Assembly (NCBI GenBank): GCA_902584365.1
Contig: CACHZG010000003.1
Location: 23,453-87,452, forward strand
DNA from: an uncultured Pelagibacteraceae bacterium
GTDB lineage: Bacteria; Pseudomonadota; Alphaproteobacteria; Pelagibacterales; Pelagibacteraceae
Length of the DNA: 64,000 nt
Reading direction: 5' to 3'
The position numbers and the translations under genes are program-made. The first letter of the stretch is position 1, and every line of letters starts with the position of its first letter. Positions 20,379-30,156 of the stretch are shown in pieces. A model generated the notes under the pieces. That model had not been told where the DNA came from, did not search any database, and worked only from the letters and a program-made list of their open reading frames with translations.

Positions 20379-21641
20379 ATGTTTCTAGTATATAAGATTT
20401 CAACTTACTTGGTATTTCCTATATTTTTTTTAATATTATGCCTAAGGATAATTTTAAAAAAAGAAACTTTTGAAAGTTTATATCAAAAAACTTTTCCACA
20501 AAAAAATTTCAATTTTAAAAGCGACAGCTGTATTTGGTTTCATGCGGCAAGTATTGGAGAAGTTTTAAGTATATTTCCTATTATTAATGACATTAAGAAA
20601 AGGAGAGAGAATACATTTATACTTATAACAACAAATACTTTGAGCTCTGCAAAAATAGTTAGAGAAAAAATGAAAAATTATGAAGATATTGATCACAAAT
20701 TTTTTCCATTAGATAATCCAATAATTATTAGAAGATTCTTGAATATTTGGAAGCCTAAATTAGCAATATTTGTAGACTCAGAAATATGGCCAAATTTTCT
20801 CTCTATTTTAAAAGAGAAGAATACTAAACTAGTTTTATTGAATGCAAGAATAACAAATAAGACTTTGAACAGATGGAGACACGTAAAGTTTTCAGCCAAA
20901 AAAATTTTTAATTATTTTGATCTCTGCCTACCTTGCAGTAATGAGTCTGAAAAAAATTTAAAACAAATTGGCGTAAATAAAATCAAGTATATTGGAAACA
21001 TTAAATTTTCCCAAGACTATGATTTTAAAAAATTCGATAGGATCAACAAAACAATTATGAGTCAATCAAAATTTTGGTGTGCAGCAAGCATTCATGACGG
21101 TGAAGATGAATTTGTTTTGAATGCTCATTTAAAATTGAAAGAAAAATTTAAAAATTTAATAACTTTTATAATTCCACGACATATTATAAATACGCAAAAA
21201 ATATACCAAAAATCAATTAGTAAGGGTTTAAGCTCTCAGATCTTGAGTCAGGATGATGTTGTTTTTGAGAATAAAGAAATAATAATTGTAAATTCATTTG
21301 GTTTATTGCCTGAATTTTTTAATTATTGTAAAAATGTTTTTATTGGGAAATCATTGATAAATAAATTTAAAAAAGATGGAGGTCAAAATCCCATTGAGGC
21401 AGCTAAGAATGGATGTAAAATTTTCTATGGTCCAAACATATCTAATTTTACTGAAATATATAACTATCTAGATAGTCTTCAAATATCGAAGGGAGTCAAG
21501 AATGAGGCTGATCTTGTAAAATATTTGACAAAAAATTTAGAATCTTCCGAACCAAAAAACTTTAAGAATATAGAAATATTAAATCAAAATGGTAATGATA
21601 TTTTGAACAAAACCTTAAATGAACTATATAGATTTATATAA
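20379..21641 (+). CDS. waaA: 3-deoxy-D-manno-octulosonic acid (KDO) transferase WaaA
   Basis: Adds KDO from CMP-KDO to lipid IVA. The 420-residue protein has an N-terminal membrane anchor and the GT30 block CIWFHAASIGEVLSIFPII containing the catalytic Glu. The acceptor/donor regions FVDSEIWPNF and GGQNPIEAA are also visible. The start is taken as ATG at 20379; a TTG at 20376 precedes it in frame. It overlaps the lpxK start by one base. The CMP-KDO synthetase gene kdsB is in the same window at about 45 kb. Confidence 0.94.
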   Translation: MFLVYKISTYLVFPIFFLILCLRIILKKETFESLYQKTFPQKNFNFKSDSCIWFHAASIGEVLSIFPIINDIKKRRENTFILITTNTLSSAKIVREKMKNYEDIDHKFFPLDNPIIIRRFLNIWKPKLAIFVDSEIWPNFLSILKEKNTKLVLLNARITNKTLNRWRHVKFSAKKIFNYFDLCLPCSNESEKNLKQIGVNKIKYIGNIKFSQDYDFKKFDRINKTIMSQSKFWCAASIHDGEDEFVLNAHLKLKEKFKNLITFIIPRHIINTQKIYQKSISKGLSSQILSQDDVVFENKEIIIVNSFGLLPEFFNYCKNVFIGKSLINKFKKDGGQNPIEAAKNGCKIFYGPNISNFTEIYNYLDSLQISKGVKNEADLVKYLTKNLESSEPKNFKNIEILNQNGNDILNKTLNELYRFI

Positions 21642-22570
21642 TGAATTTTAATAAACCAAAATTTTGGAATAATCAATTTAGTCTGTTAAGTTTCGTTCTT
21701 TACCCCTTTTCACTAATCTATACACTTTTGTTTAACTTGAAGAGAATTTTATCAAAAAAGATAAGTTTCTCAAAACCAGTAATTTGTATAGGAAATATAT
21801 ACTTAGGAGGATCTGGGAAGACACCCCTGGCTATTACAATTTCAAAGATGCTATTACAAAATAGTTTTAATCCCGCAATAATAAGAAAAAAATATGACTC
21901 TCAATTTGATGAGGTTGACATGATCAAAGAACACTTCAGTAAAATATTTGAACACAAAAAAAGGAAGCTTGCCATAGAAACAGCAATTACCAAAGGTCAT
22001 GACTTTCTTGTTATGGATGATGGCATGCAAGACTTTAGTATAAAGACAAACTTAAATATTGTGTGTTTTAATACTGAACAACTAGAGGGAAACGGTTTTG
22101 TATTACCGGCTGGCCCTCTCAGAGAAAAATTAAATGGTCTTAAGCGTTGTAAAATAGCAGTTCTTAATGGAGAAAAAAATGAAAAATTCGAAAGAAAATT
22201 AAAAAGGGAGTCAAATTCAATAAAAATATTTTATTCAAAATACAGACTGGAAAATTTTGATCATTTAAGAAATAAAAAAATTCTTTGCTTTGCGGGAATT
22301 GGAAGTCCTTCAAATTTTTTTAAAATTTTAGAGAAGAACGGCATTAAAGTTAATAAAAAGATATCTTTTCCAGATCACTATAACTATAAAAAAAAGGATT
22401 TGGATTTTATAAATGAATTGGCAAAAAAGCATGATTTAGAGGTGATTACAACTGAAAAAGATTTTTTTAGATTAAAAAAAATAGGCTATGAAAATATTAA
22501 ATTTGTTAGAGTAAATCTTGTTATAGAAAAAGAAAAAGAATTATTGAATTACATAATTAATAGCAAATGA
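21641..22570 (+). CDS. lpxK: Tetraacyldisaccharide 4'-kinase LpxK
   Basis: Phosphorylates the 4' position of the lipid A disaccharide. The 309-residue protein has an N-terminal membrane-associated segment, then the P-loop in GNIYLGGSGKTPLAITIS. The substrate block is MDDGMQDFSI, where most homologues have DDGFQ, and the C-terminal FPDHYNY and TTEKDFFRL motifs follow. It is coupled to waaA (one-base overlap) and to the next acyltransferase gene (four-base overlap). Confidence 0.95.
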   Translation: MNFNKPKFWNNQFSLLSFVLYPFSLIYTLLFNLKRILSKKISFSKPVICIGNIYLGGSGKTPLAITISKMLLQNSFNPAIIRKKYDSQFDEVDMIKEHFSKIFEHKKRKLAIETAITKGHDFLVMDDGMQDFSIKTNLNIVCFNTEQLEGNGFVLPAGPLREKLNGLKRCKIAVLNGEKNEKFERKLKRESNSIKIFYSKYRLENFDHLRNKKILCFAGIGSPSNFFKILEKNGIKVNKKISFPDHYNYKKKDLDFINELAKKHDLEVITTEKDFFRLKKIGYENIKFVRVNLVIEKEKELLNYIINSK

Positions 22571-23424
22571 TTAAGATATTAAAATATTTTCTACAATCGA
22601 TTTTAATTTATTTAATATTTTCTTTAATTAAAATTTTTGGTTTAAAAATAAGCAGAATAGTTTTTGCCCATGTTTTTCAAAAAATTGGACCAATGATAAA
22701 ATCAAAAAAAATTATAGAAAAAAATTTAGAAATATTCAAAAATGACAGAAAATTTATCAAAGATGATATTATTAAATTGATGTGGTCTAATTATGGAAAA
22801 ACTTTTATTGAATATATGTTTTTAAAAAAATTTTCAAAAACAAGTGACCATATTAAAATTAAAGGCAAAGAAATTCTTAATGATATCATTAGTCAAAAAA
22901 AACAAGTAATTTTTGTTTCAGGTCATTTTGCTAACTTTGAGTTAATGTCAATGGAATTAACAAAAAGAAATGTCAAATTAGCCACTATCTATAGACCATT
23001 AAATAATATTTTTTTAAATCCCTTAATGGAGTATCTTAGAAAAAAATATATTTGTAGAAACCAGGTTCAGAAAGGAATAAAGGGATTAAAGGAAACAATA
23101 AATTATATTAAAAATGGTTTCAATATTGCCCTTATGATTGATCAGAGATTGAGTGAGGGTATAAAGTCAAAATTTTTTGGTAAAGATGCTCTTACAACTA
23201 CATTACCTGCCCAGCTAATCAATAGATTCAACTTAGAAATAGTTCCAATTTATATTTGTAGATTAAATAATAATAACTTTGAAATGGAAATAATGAAGCC
23301 AATTTCTTTTAAAGAGTCTTTAAATACCAAGGAGCAGATTACCAATAGACTTAACGTATTAATAGAAGATTTAATATTGCGTGATCCATCTCAATGGATT
23401 TGGACTCATAACAGATGGAAATGA
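22567..23424 (+). CDS. lpxL: Lysophospholipid/lipid A acyltransferase, LpxL (HtrB) family
   Basis: Inner-membrane late acyltransferase of lipid A. The 285-residue protein has an N-terminal membrane helix and the catalytic HxxxxD/E motif in SGHFANFELMSMEL. The second block LMIDQRLSEGIKSKFFGKDALTTT and the C-terminal PSQWIWTHNRWK are diagnostic of the family. It closes the msbA-waaA-lpxK-lpxL run. Which secondary acyl chain it adds (LpxL or LpxM type) is not decidable from sequence. Confidence 0.92.
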   Translation: MIKILKYFLQSILIYLIFSLIKIFGLKISRIVFAHVFQKIGPMIKSKKIIEKNLEIFKNDRKFIKDDIIKLMWSNYGKTFIEYMFLKKFSKTSDHIKIKGKEILNDIISQKKQVIFVSGHFANFELMSMELTKRNVKLATIYRPLNNIFLNPLMEYLRKKYICRNQVQKGIKGLKETINYIKNGFNIALMIDQRLSEGIKSKFFGKDALTTTLPAQLINRFNLEIVPIYICRLNNNNFEMEIMKPISFKESLNTKEQITNRLNVLIEDLILRDPSQWIWTHNRWK

Positions 23425-23625
23425 TCATTCTGATTTCTTAATTTGATCAAAACGAATTTTAACTTCTTTTGGAGAATAGTAAGCCTCTTGTAATTCAATG
23501 TTCCAATAATTAAGATTATTTAGAGGAATTTTCTTATTACTTACAGCGCATATGACATGGTCTCCAGGTTCCAATACATCAAATGAATTAGCTTTAAATT
23601 TTAGTTTTGCTTTAGTTTTAAACAT
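23425..23625 (-). CDS. DUF2093 family protein
   Basis: A 66-residue protein with the DUF2093 pattern KAKLKFKANSFDVLEPGDHV followed by VSNKKIPLNNLNYWNIE, which resembles a small beta-rich fold. An in-frame ATG further upstream would add 22 residues that run antisense into purD and do not look like the family. The ATG at 23625 gives the normal domain start. Function is unknown; the family is common in alphaproteobacteria. It lies between convergent lpxL and divergent purD. Confidence 0.82.
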   Translation of the reverse strand: MFKTKAKLKFKANSFDVLEPGDHVICAVSNKKIPLNNLNYWNIELQEAYYSPKEVKIRFDQIKKSE

Positions 23626-23652
23626 ATAATAATTGTATATTATAAATTCTTT

Positions 23653-24918
23653 ATGAATATTGCAATTATAGGAAGTGGTGGAAGAGAACATGCATTATGT
23701 CAAAAATTTTCTGAGTCAAAAAAAATAAATAAGATTTTTTGTATACCAGGAAACGCAGGAACAAGCACTATTGCTACAAATTTAGAGACAAATCTTCTTA
23801 ATTTTAAAAGTATAAAAAAAATAATTATCAAAAATAAAATTGATCTGGTAGTTGTTGGGCCAGAAATGCCTTTGGTTAACGGCATAGCAGATTATTTGAA
23901 AAAAGAAAAAATCAAAGTATTTGGTCCCACAAAATTTGCATCAAGATTAGAAGGATCAAAAGCATTTGTTAAAAGATTGTGCAGTAAGTTCAAAATTCCA
24001 ACAGCAAAATATAAAGTATGTAAAAATTTTAAAGATGTTAAATTATTTTTAAAAAAAAATAATTTTCCAGTGGTGGTGAAGGCCGATGGTTTAGCTGCAG
24101 GTAAAGGTGTAAAAATTTGTAATAATAAGAGTGAATTAGACTCATTTTGTAAAAAAATTTTTTCAGGTAAATTTAAAACATCTAATAAGCTGGTTTTAGA
24201 AGAATTTATAAAAGGAGAGGAATTAAGTTATTTTGTTATTGTAGATAAAAAAACATTTATCTTTTTTGGATCTGCGCAAGACCATAAGAGAGTTGGTGAA
24301 AAAGATACAGGGCCAAATACTGGTGGTATGGGTGCTTACTCGCCTTCCCCTCTTTTGAACAAACATATTGAAAAAAAAATAATTAGTAGAATTATTAGAC
24401 CGACCATAAAGGCGCTTAAAACTAAAAAAAATCCGTATACCGGTTTTTTATACGCTGGATTAATGATTAAAGACGATAATCCATATTTAATTGAATATAA
24501 CGTAAGGATGGGAGATCCTGAGTGTCAAGTTATTCTACCGAGGTTAAAGACTGATTTAACTACAATAGTTTTAGCAGCTCTAAATAATAATCTATCAAAA
24601 TTAAAAATAAAGTGGTCTACGCTGAAATGTATGACGATTGTATTATGCGCTAAAGGCTATCCAGGGAAGTACCAACAATCTAAGCCAATTAAAAATTTAA
24701 GAGGATTAAACTTAAAGAAAAATTTATTCGTCTTTCATGCTGGTACTAAACTAGTTGACTCAAATATAGTATCGAATGGTGGCAGAGTTCTTAATGTAGC
24801 GAGTATTGGAGCTTCATTCAAAAAAGTGAGATTAAATTTATTTAAATTATTAAAAAAGATAAATTGGAAAAATGGATTTTTTAGAAAAGATATTGGATGG
24901 AGAGTAATTAAAAAATGA
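23653..24918 (+). CDS. purD: Phosphoribosylamine-glycine ligase PurD
   Basis: Second step of purine synthesis, joining phosphoribosylamine and glycine with ATP. The 421-residue ATP-grasp protein begins MNIAIIGSGGREHALC. It shows VVKADGLAAGKGV (ATP-grasp loop), AQDHKRVGEKDTGPNTGGMG and YNVRMGDPECQVILPRL, all hallmarks of GARS. The divergent start with DUF2093 leaves 27 bases. The last four bases are shared with rsmD (ATGA). Confidence 0.97.
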   Translation: MNIAIIGSGGREHALCQKFSESKKINKIFCIPGNAGTSTIATNLETNLLNFKSIKKIIIKNKIDLVVVGPEMPLVNGIADYLKKEKIKVFGPTKFASRLEGSKAFVKRLCSKFKIPTAKYKVCKNFKDVKLFLKKNNFPVVVKADGLAAGKGVKICNNKSELDSFCKKIFSGKFKTSNKLVLEEFIKGEELSYFVIVDKKTFIFFGSAQDHKRVGEKDTGPNTGGMGAYSPSPLLNKHIEKKIISRIIRPTIKALKTKKNPYTGFLYAGLMIKDDNPYLIEYNVRMGDPECQVILPRLKTDLTTIVLAALNNNLSKLKIKWSTLKCMTIVLCAKGYPGKYQQSKPIKNLRGLNLKKNLFVFHAGTKLVDSNIVSNGGRVLNVASIGASFKKVRLNLFKLLKKINWKNGFFRKDIGWRVIKK

Positions 24919-25472
24919 GAATAGTAAGTGGTAATTTAAAAGGAAAAAAAATTTTTTACAAAAAATCTATTAATACTCGCCCTCTCAGGGATCAGGTAAA
25001 GGAAAGTATATTTAATATAATAGATCACTCAAAACTAACCGAAGTAAAAATCAGGGAGTCTGAAGTTTTAGACTTATACTCTGGAACAGGATCTTTTGGA
25101 CTAGAATGTTTATCTCGAGGATCAAAAAAAATTTACTTTATTGAAAAGGACAATTTTTCTTATAATATCTTAAAAAAGAACATTAAATTAACTCAGATGG
25201 AAAATAAGTCTGTCTGTTTTAATCTTGATGTAAACACTTTTTTAAAAAAAAACAAAAAAAAATTTGATATTATTTTTTTTGATCCGCCTTTTAAAAGTTT
25301 TGATTTTTTAGATATTATCAGAGTGATAAAAAAATTTTTAATGTATAAAGAAAATAATCTTGTGATAATTCATAGAGACACAAAAATAAAAGACACTTTC
25401 CCTGATTGCATTAAAATTTTTAAAACAAGTATATACGGGAGATCAAAAGTAATTTTTGGTACGATTATTTAG
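24915..25472 (+). CDS. rsmD: 16S rRNA m2G966 methyltransferase RsmD
   Basis: SAM-dependent methylation of guanine 966 in 16S rRNA. The 185-residue protein opens with MRIVSGNLKGKKI and has NTRPLRDQVKESIFNII, the SAM loop VLDLYSGTGSFGLECLSRG, and the catalytic DPPF in FFDPPFKSFD. These are the full RsmD signature. Its 3' end overlaps the convergent pgi gene by 30 bases, the longest antisense overlap between two real genes in the window. Confidence 0.95.
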   Translation: MRIVSGNLKGKKIFYKKSINTRPLRDQVKESIFNIIDHSKLTEVKIRESEVLDLYSGTGSFGLECLSRGSKKIYFIEKDNFSYNILKKNIKLTQMENKSVCFNLDVNTFLKKNKKKFDIIFFDPPFKSFDFLDIIRVIKKFLMYKENNLVIIHRDTKIKDTFPDCIKIFKTSIYGRSKVIFGTII

Positions 25473-26636
25473 TTTTTTCAAAGTTATTTTTTTAACTTCT
25501 TCGACTGCAGGTTGATCGAATGGATTTATTTTCATTTTACTTCCAATCAGAAATGTTTCTAGCATAAAATATGAAAATAATTCACTTAAAGTTTCCTCAT
25601 TGATTGCACTAATCCTCAACTCTCTAAAGGGAATTTTTTTTCTTTTAAATACATCAATTAAAGAGTCTTTTTGAATATAAGCAATTTCATTAATGCTTTT
25701 TTTGTTTAAATTTTTAAATTTATTACCAAAAAAATTTTTTTTTAGTTTTTCCTTTCCCTCTTTTTTATAACTAAAAATGTAAAATAGCTTATCTTTTGGA
25801 CCGTCTAAATAAAGTTGTAGTAAACTATGGTGATCTCTTGGGGCGGGAGAAACTACAGGCAATAATCCTTTTCCTTTTTTGCCAAGACTTTCAGCAACAA
25901 GTTGTTGATACCAATAAAGAAATTCATTTAAAACTGGACAATAATTCAATAATATTAAAGACCTATATTTACTATTTTTAAATTTATTTGCCATATCATT
26001 TGCCATTGAAATAAGATTCAATTTATTTTTTTTTGTCAGTGATATTTTGCCTTTATGAAAAGAATTTAGTTTTAGTCCCAGGAGGTATGATGGAAACATA
26101 CCAACTTCTGAAAGAACTGAGTATCTGCCCCCAATTGAATCGTTGTGCTTAATGAATTCAATACCTTTCTTTTTTGAAAAAAAATTTAAAGGGTTATTAT
26201 TCTTTCCTGAAATAATAATAGTATTATTTTTTTTTAAAAATCTTGAACTTAATAAATTAGAAATTGATAATGTCTCTAATGTATTTCCAGATTTTGATAT
26301 TAAAATAAATAAAATTTTTCTTTGCGATAATTTTTTTTTTATCTTATTTATTTTGAAATCATCAAGATTATCCAAAAAAATTACATCTTTCTTAATTTTG
26401 AATTGTAAAAAACTGTTTATTGCTTTTGTGCCTTGAACAGATCCCCCCATACCAACTACTACGAGAGTTTTAAATTTTCTAAACTTTTTAAATTTTTCAA
26501 AGTTTAAATTATAATCTTTATTAAAATACTGAAAAAAATTAATATTTTTTTTTAAATTATTTGATAGAATTTTTTCTAAAAGCTTATCTGATTTTATAGA
26601 TTTACAAAAATTATTGATATCTTTTATGTTTTTCAC
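25443..26636 (-). CDS. pgi: Glucose-6-phosphate isomerase, short form
   Basis: Interconverts glucose 6-phosphate and fructose 6-phosphate. Sugar-phosphate binding is seen in LISKSGNTLETLS and SIGGRYSVLSEVG. FDQPAVEEVK near the end is a conserved Pgi block. At 397 residues it is much shorter than the roughly 550-residue enterobacterial enzyme and somewhat shorter than 440-450-residue forms. The start is GTG at 26636, sharing four bases with the preceding lipoprotein gene (GTGA). The protein is very lysine- and asparagine-rich, as expected from the base composition. Confidence 0.88.
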   Translation of the reverse strand: MKNIKDINNFCKSIKSDKLLEKILSNNLKKNINFFQYFNKDYNLNFEKFKKFRKFKTLVVVGMGGSVQGTKAINSFLQFKIKKDVIFLDNLDDFKINKIKKKLSQRKILFILISKSGNTLETLSISNLLSSRFLKKNNTIIISGKNNNPLNFFSKKKGIEFIKHNDSIGGRYSVLSEVGMFPSYLLGLKLNSFHKGKISLTKKNKLNLISMANDMANKFKNSKYRSLILLNYCPVLNEFLYWYQQLVAESLGKKGKGLLPVVSPAPRDHHSLLQLYLDGPKDKLFYIFSYKKEGKEKLKKNFFGNKFKNLNKKSINEIAYIQKDSLIDVFKRKKIPFRELRISAINEETLSELFSYFMLETFLIGSKMKINPFDQPAVEEVKKITLKKLNNRTKNYF

Positions 26637-26953
26637 TTTTTAATATTTTTTAAAATTGTTTCCTCTGCAGAACTTTTAGTTCCACTATCTTTTACTTCAC
26701 TTTCGCCAGAATTAAGAATACTTTGAATTTTGTTTTTGGTTTTGGTTTTATTATTTTTTTTCAATTCATCTGGCTCTGGTAATTCAAAAATTTCTGGAGG
26801 AGTTGTAAGAGGTTCCTTTTTTTCAACTAAAAATTCATCTGTTGATTTTATTTTTTCATTCCTCAATACTTTTCCTGCTTCCTCAAAAGTTCCGCAACTT
26901 ATAAGAAAGAAATAAAAAGGCAAACTTATAATCAAAATTTTTTTAATTTTCAT
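26633..26953 (-). CDS. BamF-like lipoprotein (DUF3035)
   Basis: A 106-residue exported protein. The N-terminus is a lipoprotein signal with lipobox LISC, the acylated Cys being about residue 20. A short domain follows with VLRNEKIKSTDEFLVEKKEP and LTTPPEIFELPEP, the pattern of DUF3035/BamF, an alphaproteobacterial subunit associated with outer-membrane protein assembly. The gene directly follows lspA, the lipoprotein signal peptidase, a known alphaproteobacterial order. The C-terminus is low-complexity, charged sequence. The functional call rests on family knowledge; the lipoprotein call is direct. Confidence 0.78.
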   Translation of the reverse strand: MKIKKILIISLPFYFFLISCGTFEEAGKVLRNEKIKSTDEFLVEKKEPLTTPPEIFELPEPDELKKNNKTKTKNKIQSILNSGESEVKDSGTKSSAEETILKNIKK

Positions 26954-27425
26954 TTTTTTTAAAAATGTTAGACAAAATTAATAATAAAACCCCTAAAGTT
27001 ATAAATATATCTGCAAAATTAAAAGTAAACCAATGAAAATTCTTATAATGTAAATCTATAAAATCAGGTACCGCATTCAGATCAACCCTATCATAAAAAT
27101 TACCAACTGCACCCCCTAAGATTAATGAAAAATAATATTTTTCACTCATCGATAGCTTTTTGAACATAAATACAATGAAAATAATAATAATAAAAATTAA
27201 AATTGTTATTAGGTTGTAAAAAAAAGCATTACTTAAACTTAAAAGCCCAAAACCGATCCCGGTGTTCCAGACCAAATCAAAATTTAAAAAATCATTTATA
27301 TAAATAGCATTATGTATTTCTGAATTTCTTAAGATCAAATTTTTTGTAATTCTGTCAATTGAGAAAGAAATTAAAATAATTAAAAATGGACCGTAATTTT
27401 TTTTTAGTATTTCAATTATATTCAT
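26943..27425 (-). CDS. lspA: Lipoprotein signal peptidase LspA
   Basis: Inner-membrane aspartyl protease that removes lipoprotein signal peptides. The 160 residues form four membrane helices. The catalytic aspartates are visible in NFYDRVDLNAVPDFIDLH and FNFADIFITLGV, and FDLVWNTGIGFGLL matches the conserved NxGxAFG region. It lies one base after ileS, the common ileS-lspA order, and precedes its likely substrate, the BamF-like lipoprotein. Confidence 0.95.
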   Translation of the reverse strand: MNIIEILKKNYGPFLIILISFSIDRITKNLILRNSEIHNAIYINDFLNFDLVWNTGIGFGLLSLSNAFFYNLITILIFIIIIFIVFMFKKLSMSEKYYFSLILGGAVGNFYDRVDLNAVPDFIDLHYKNFHWFTFNFADIFITLGVLLLILSNIFKKNEN

Positions 27426-27426
27426 T

Positions 27427-30156
27427 TTAAATAATTGGACAATCTTCTCTACTGCATCCTTTTTCCAATATTTTCCAACATCTTTGGCACTTATTGCCTT
27501 TAGCTTTATTTACCTCAATCTTAAACTCTACACCATTTGATAGTGCTCTTTCAGCTTTAGACGTTATGAAATATTCTGCTAAGTCAAGATTATCTAGTAG
27601 TTCATACTTTTCTCTACTTAATGTTAATTTAATTTCCGCTTCTAGACTTGAACCTATAACTTTTCTCGCTCTTTTTTCTTCGATAGCGACATTAACTTCT
27701 TGTTTTATTCTGAAAAGTTCAGCCCACTTTTTACTTAAAGTTTGATTATTCCAACTTTTTGGTATCTTTGCAAAAAGACTTTCATGAACACTTTTTTTAT
27801 CGTCTTTACTTATTAAACTAAAAATTTCTTCGGAAGTGAAAACTAAAATTGGTGTAAACCATTTTAACAAACTTTCTAAAATAATATTTAAAACAACTAT
27901 ACAATTTTTTCTTTTCTTGGAGTTTAAATCATCGCAGTAAAGAACATCTTTTCTTATATCGAAATAAAAAGAAGATAGATCAACTGTACAAAAATTAAGT
28001 AATTCCTTGTATAATTTATGAAAATTATAATTTTGAAGATTTTTTTCAAAATCTTCACTTATTATAAAGAGTCTATATAAAATATATTGCTCTAGTTCCT
28101 CTAGTTCACTTATCTTGATTTTTTCAAAATCCTGCTTAACGAAATTATCTTTTAAATTACCCAACATGTATCTAAAAGTATTTCTTATTTTTCTATATGA
28201 CTCAGCATGTTGTGCTAAAATATCTTTATCTATTCTAAGATCTTCCGCGTAATCTGACGACACTACCCAAACTCTTAAAATATCTGCCCCGTAATTTTTT
28301 AAGATATCTTCAGGAGAAATTACGTTGCCCATTGATTTAGACATTTTCATTCCTTTTCCGTCTACAACAAAACCATGTGAAAGTATGCTGTCAAAGGGAG
28401 CTTTCCCTCTTGTTCCACAGGACTCTAATAACGATGAGTGAAACCAACCTCTATGCTGATCTGAGCCTTCTAAATACATATCTGCAGGCCATTTTAAATC
28501 TTTTCTTTTTTCTAAAACAAAACTATGAGTTGAACCACTATCAAACCAAACTTCAACGATGTCATTTAATTTTTCATAATCTTTAGTGTTATATTCGTCT
28601 CCTAAAAATATTTTTGAGTCATCAGTAAACCAACAATCTGAACCTTGTTTTTCATAAATTGAAGCTATTCTATCTATAACTTTTTGATCTCTTAAAGGTT
28701 CTTTAGTTTTTTTGTTTATAAATATTGGAAGTGGCACTCCCCAAACTCTTTGCCTGGAGACACACCAATCTGGTCTCCCTTCTACCATTGATAATAATCG
28801 GTCTTTTCCTTTTTTTGGATAAAATGTTGTTTCATTAATTGCCTTTATTGCTTTATCTCTCAAATCTTTTTTTTGCATCGATATAAACCATTGAGGGGTA
28901 GCTCTATATATAAGTGGAGCTTTTGACCTCCAAGAATGGGGGTAACTATGTTTTAATTTATCATCTTTAAGCAATTTTTTTTCTTCTTTTAATTTTTTTA
29001 TAACAACAGGATCTGCTTTGAAAATATGTGTATTGGTAAAATATGGTATTTCCTCTGTATATAACCCAGCATTATTAACGGTATAAAGTGAGGGAATATT
29101 ATTTTTTAGACACAAATTAAAATCATCGGGTCCATGGCTCGGAGCGCAATGAACAATGCCTGTGCCTTGTTCTAAATTTACAAATTCAGCATTAAGCATG
29201 GGTACGTCATAATTAAAATTCATTTTTAGAAAAGGATGGGAACATATTGTGTCAGAAAACGATAAACCTTTAAATTTTTTTATTATTTTATAGTTTTCAA
29301 TTCCACAAGATTCAGTTATCTGACTTATAAGGTTACTTGCTACAACTATTTTTTTTTCATTAAAATTCTCTAATTCATTTATCTCTAAAAGAGCGTACTC
29401 AATATTTTCATTGAATGCCAATGCTCTATTTGCCGGGATGGTCCAGGGAGTAGTTGTCCAGATAACAATATTAGCATCCTTTAAAAAATCCTCTTTAGTT
29501 TTTTTTACTTTGAAAGCAACATAGATAGTATTTGAAGTATGATCCAAATATTCAACCTCAGCATCAGCTAACGCGGTTTTTTCAACAGTTGACCACAAGA
29601 CCGGTTTAAATCCTTGATACAAGCTTCCGTCCATTAAGAATTTTCCAAGCTCTCTGACAATCTGGGCCTCGGCTTCAAAACTCATTGTGGAATAATAGTT
29701 ATCAAAATCTCCAGTGACACCGAGTCTTTTGAATTCTTTGATATGTACTTGTATCCATTTCTCAGCAAAATCTCTGCACTCTTTTCTAAAATCTTTAATT
29801 GGAACTTGATCTTTATTTTTTTTTCTCTTTTTATATTCTTCCTCAATTTTCCATTCGATTGGCAGTCCGTGACAATCCCATCCAGGAACATAAACTGAGT
29901 CTTTCCCATCCATTTGATGAAAGCGTGTAATCATGTCTTTTAAAATTTTATTATACGCTGTTCCCATATGAATATGTCCATTTGCATAGGGCGGCCCATC
30001 ATGTAAAATAAATTTTTCCTTACCTTTAGATTTTTTTCTTAATTTATTGAAAATTTTACTTTTCTCCCATTTTTCTAAAATCTGAGGCTCTCTCATCGGT
30101 AGATTTGCCTTCATTGAGAACTTAGTTTGAGGTAATTGTATTTTTTCTTTAGACAT
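27427..30156 (-). CDS. ileS: Isoleucyl-tRNA synthetase IleS
   Basis: Class I synthetase charging tRNA-Ile. The 909-residue protein has the HIGH-type motif PPYANGHIHMGTA near residue 55, the editing domain with WTTTPWTIPANRA, and KMSKS in GKGMKMSKSMGNVISP. The C-terminal zinc ribbon is represented by CQRCWKILEKGCSREDC. All landmarks of a bacterial-type IleS are present. It is flanked by ribF (8-base overlap) and lspA. Confidence 0.98.
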   Translation of the reverse strand: MSKEKIQLPQTKFSMKANLPMREPQILEKWEKSKIFNKLRKKSKGKEKFILHDGPPYANGHIHMGTAYNKILKDMITRFHQMDGKDSVYVPGWDCHGLPIEWKIEEEYKKRKKNKDQVPIKDFRKECRDFAEKWIQVHIKEFKRLGVTGDFDNYYSTMSFEAEAQIVRELGKFLMDGSLYQGFKPVLWSTVEKTALADAEVEYLDHTSNTIYVAFKVKKTKEDFLKDANIVIWTTTPWTIPANRALAFNENIEYALLEINELENFNEKKIVVASNLISQITESCGIENYKIIKKFKGLSFSDTICSHPFLKMNFNYDVPMLNAEFVNLEQGTGIVHCAPSHGPDDFNLCLKNNIPSLYTVNNAGLYTEEIPYFTNTHIFKADPVVIKKLKEEKKLLKDDKLKHSYPHSWRSKAPLIYRATPQWFISMQKKDLRDKAIKAINETTFYPKKGKDRLLSMVEGRPDWCVSRQRVWGVPLPIFINKKTKEPLRDQKVIDRIASIYEKQGSDCWFTDDSKIFLGDEYNTKDYEKLNDIVEVWFDSGSTHSFVLEKRKDLKWPADMYLEGSDQHRGWFHSSLLESCGTRGKAPFDSILSHGFVVDGKGMKMSKSMGNVISPEDILKNYGADILRVWVVSSDYAEDLRIDKDILAQHAESYRKIRNTFRYMLGNLKDNFVKQDFEKIKISELEELEQYILYRLFIISEDFEKNLQNYNFHKLYKELLNFCTVDLSSFYFDIRKDVLYCDDLNSKKRKNCIVVLNIILESLLKWFTPILVFTSEEIFSLISKDDKKSVHESLFAKIPKSWNNQTLSKKWAELFRIKQEVNVAIEEKRARKVIGSSLEAEIKLTLSREKYELLDNLDLAEYFITSKAERALSNGVEFKIEVNKAKGNKCQRCWKILEKGCSREDCPII

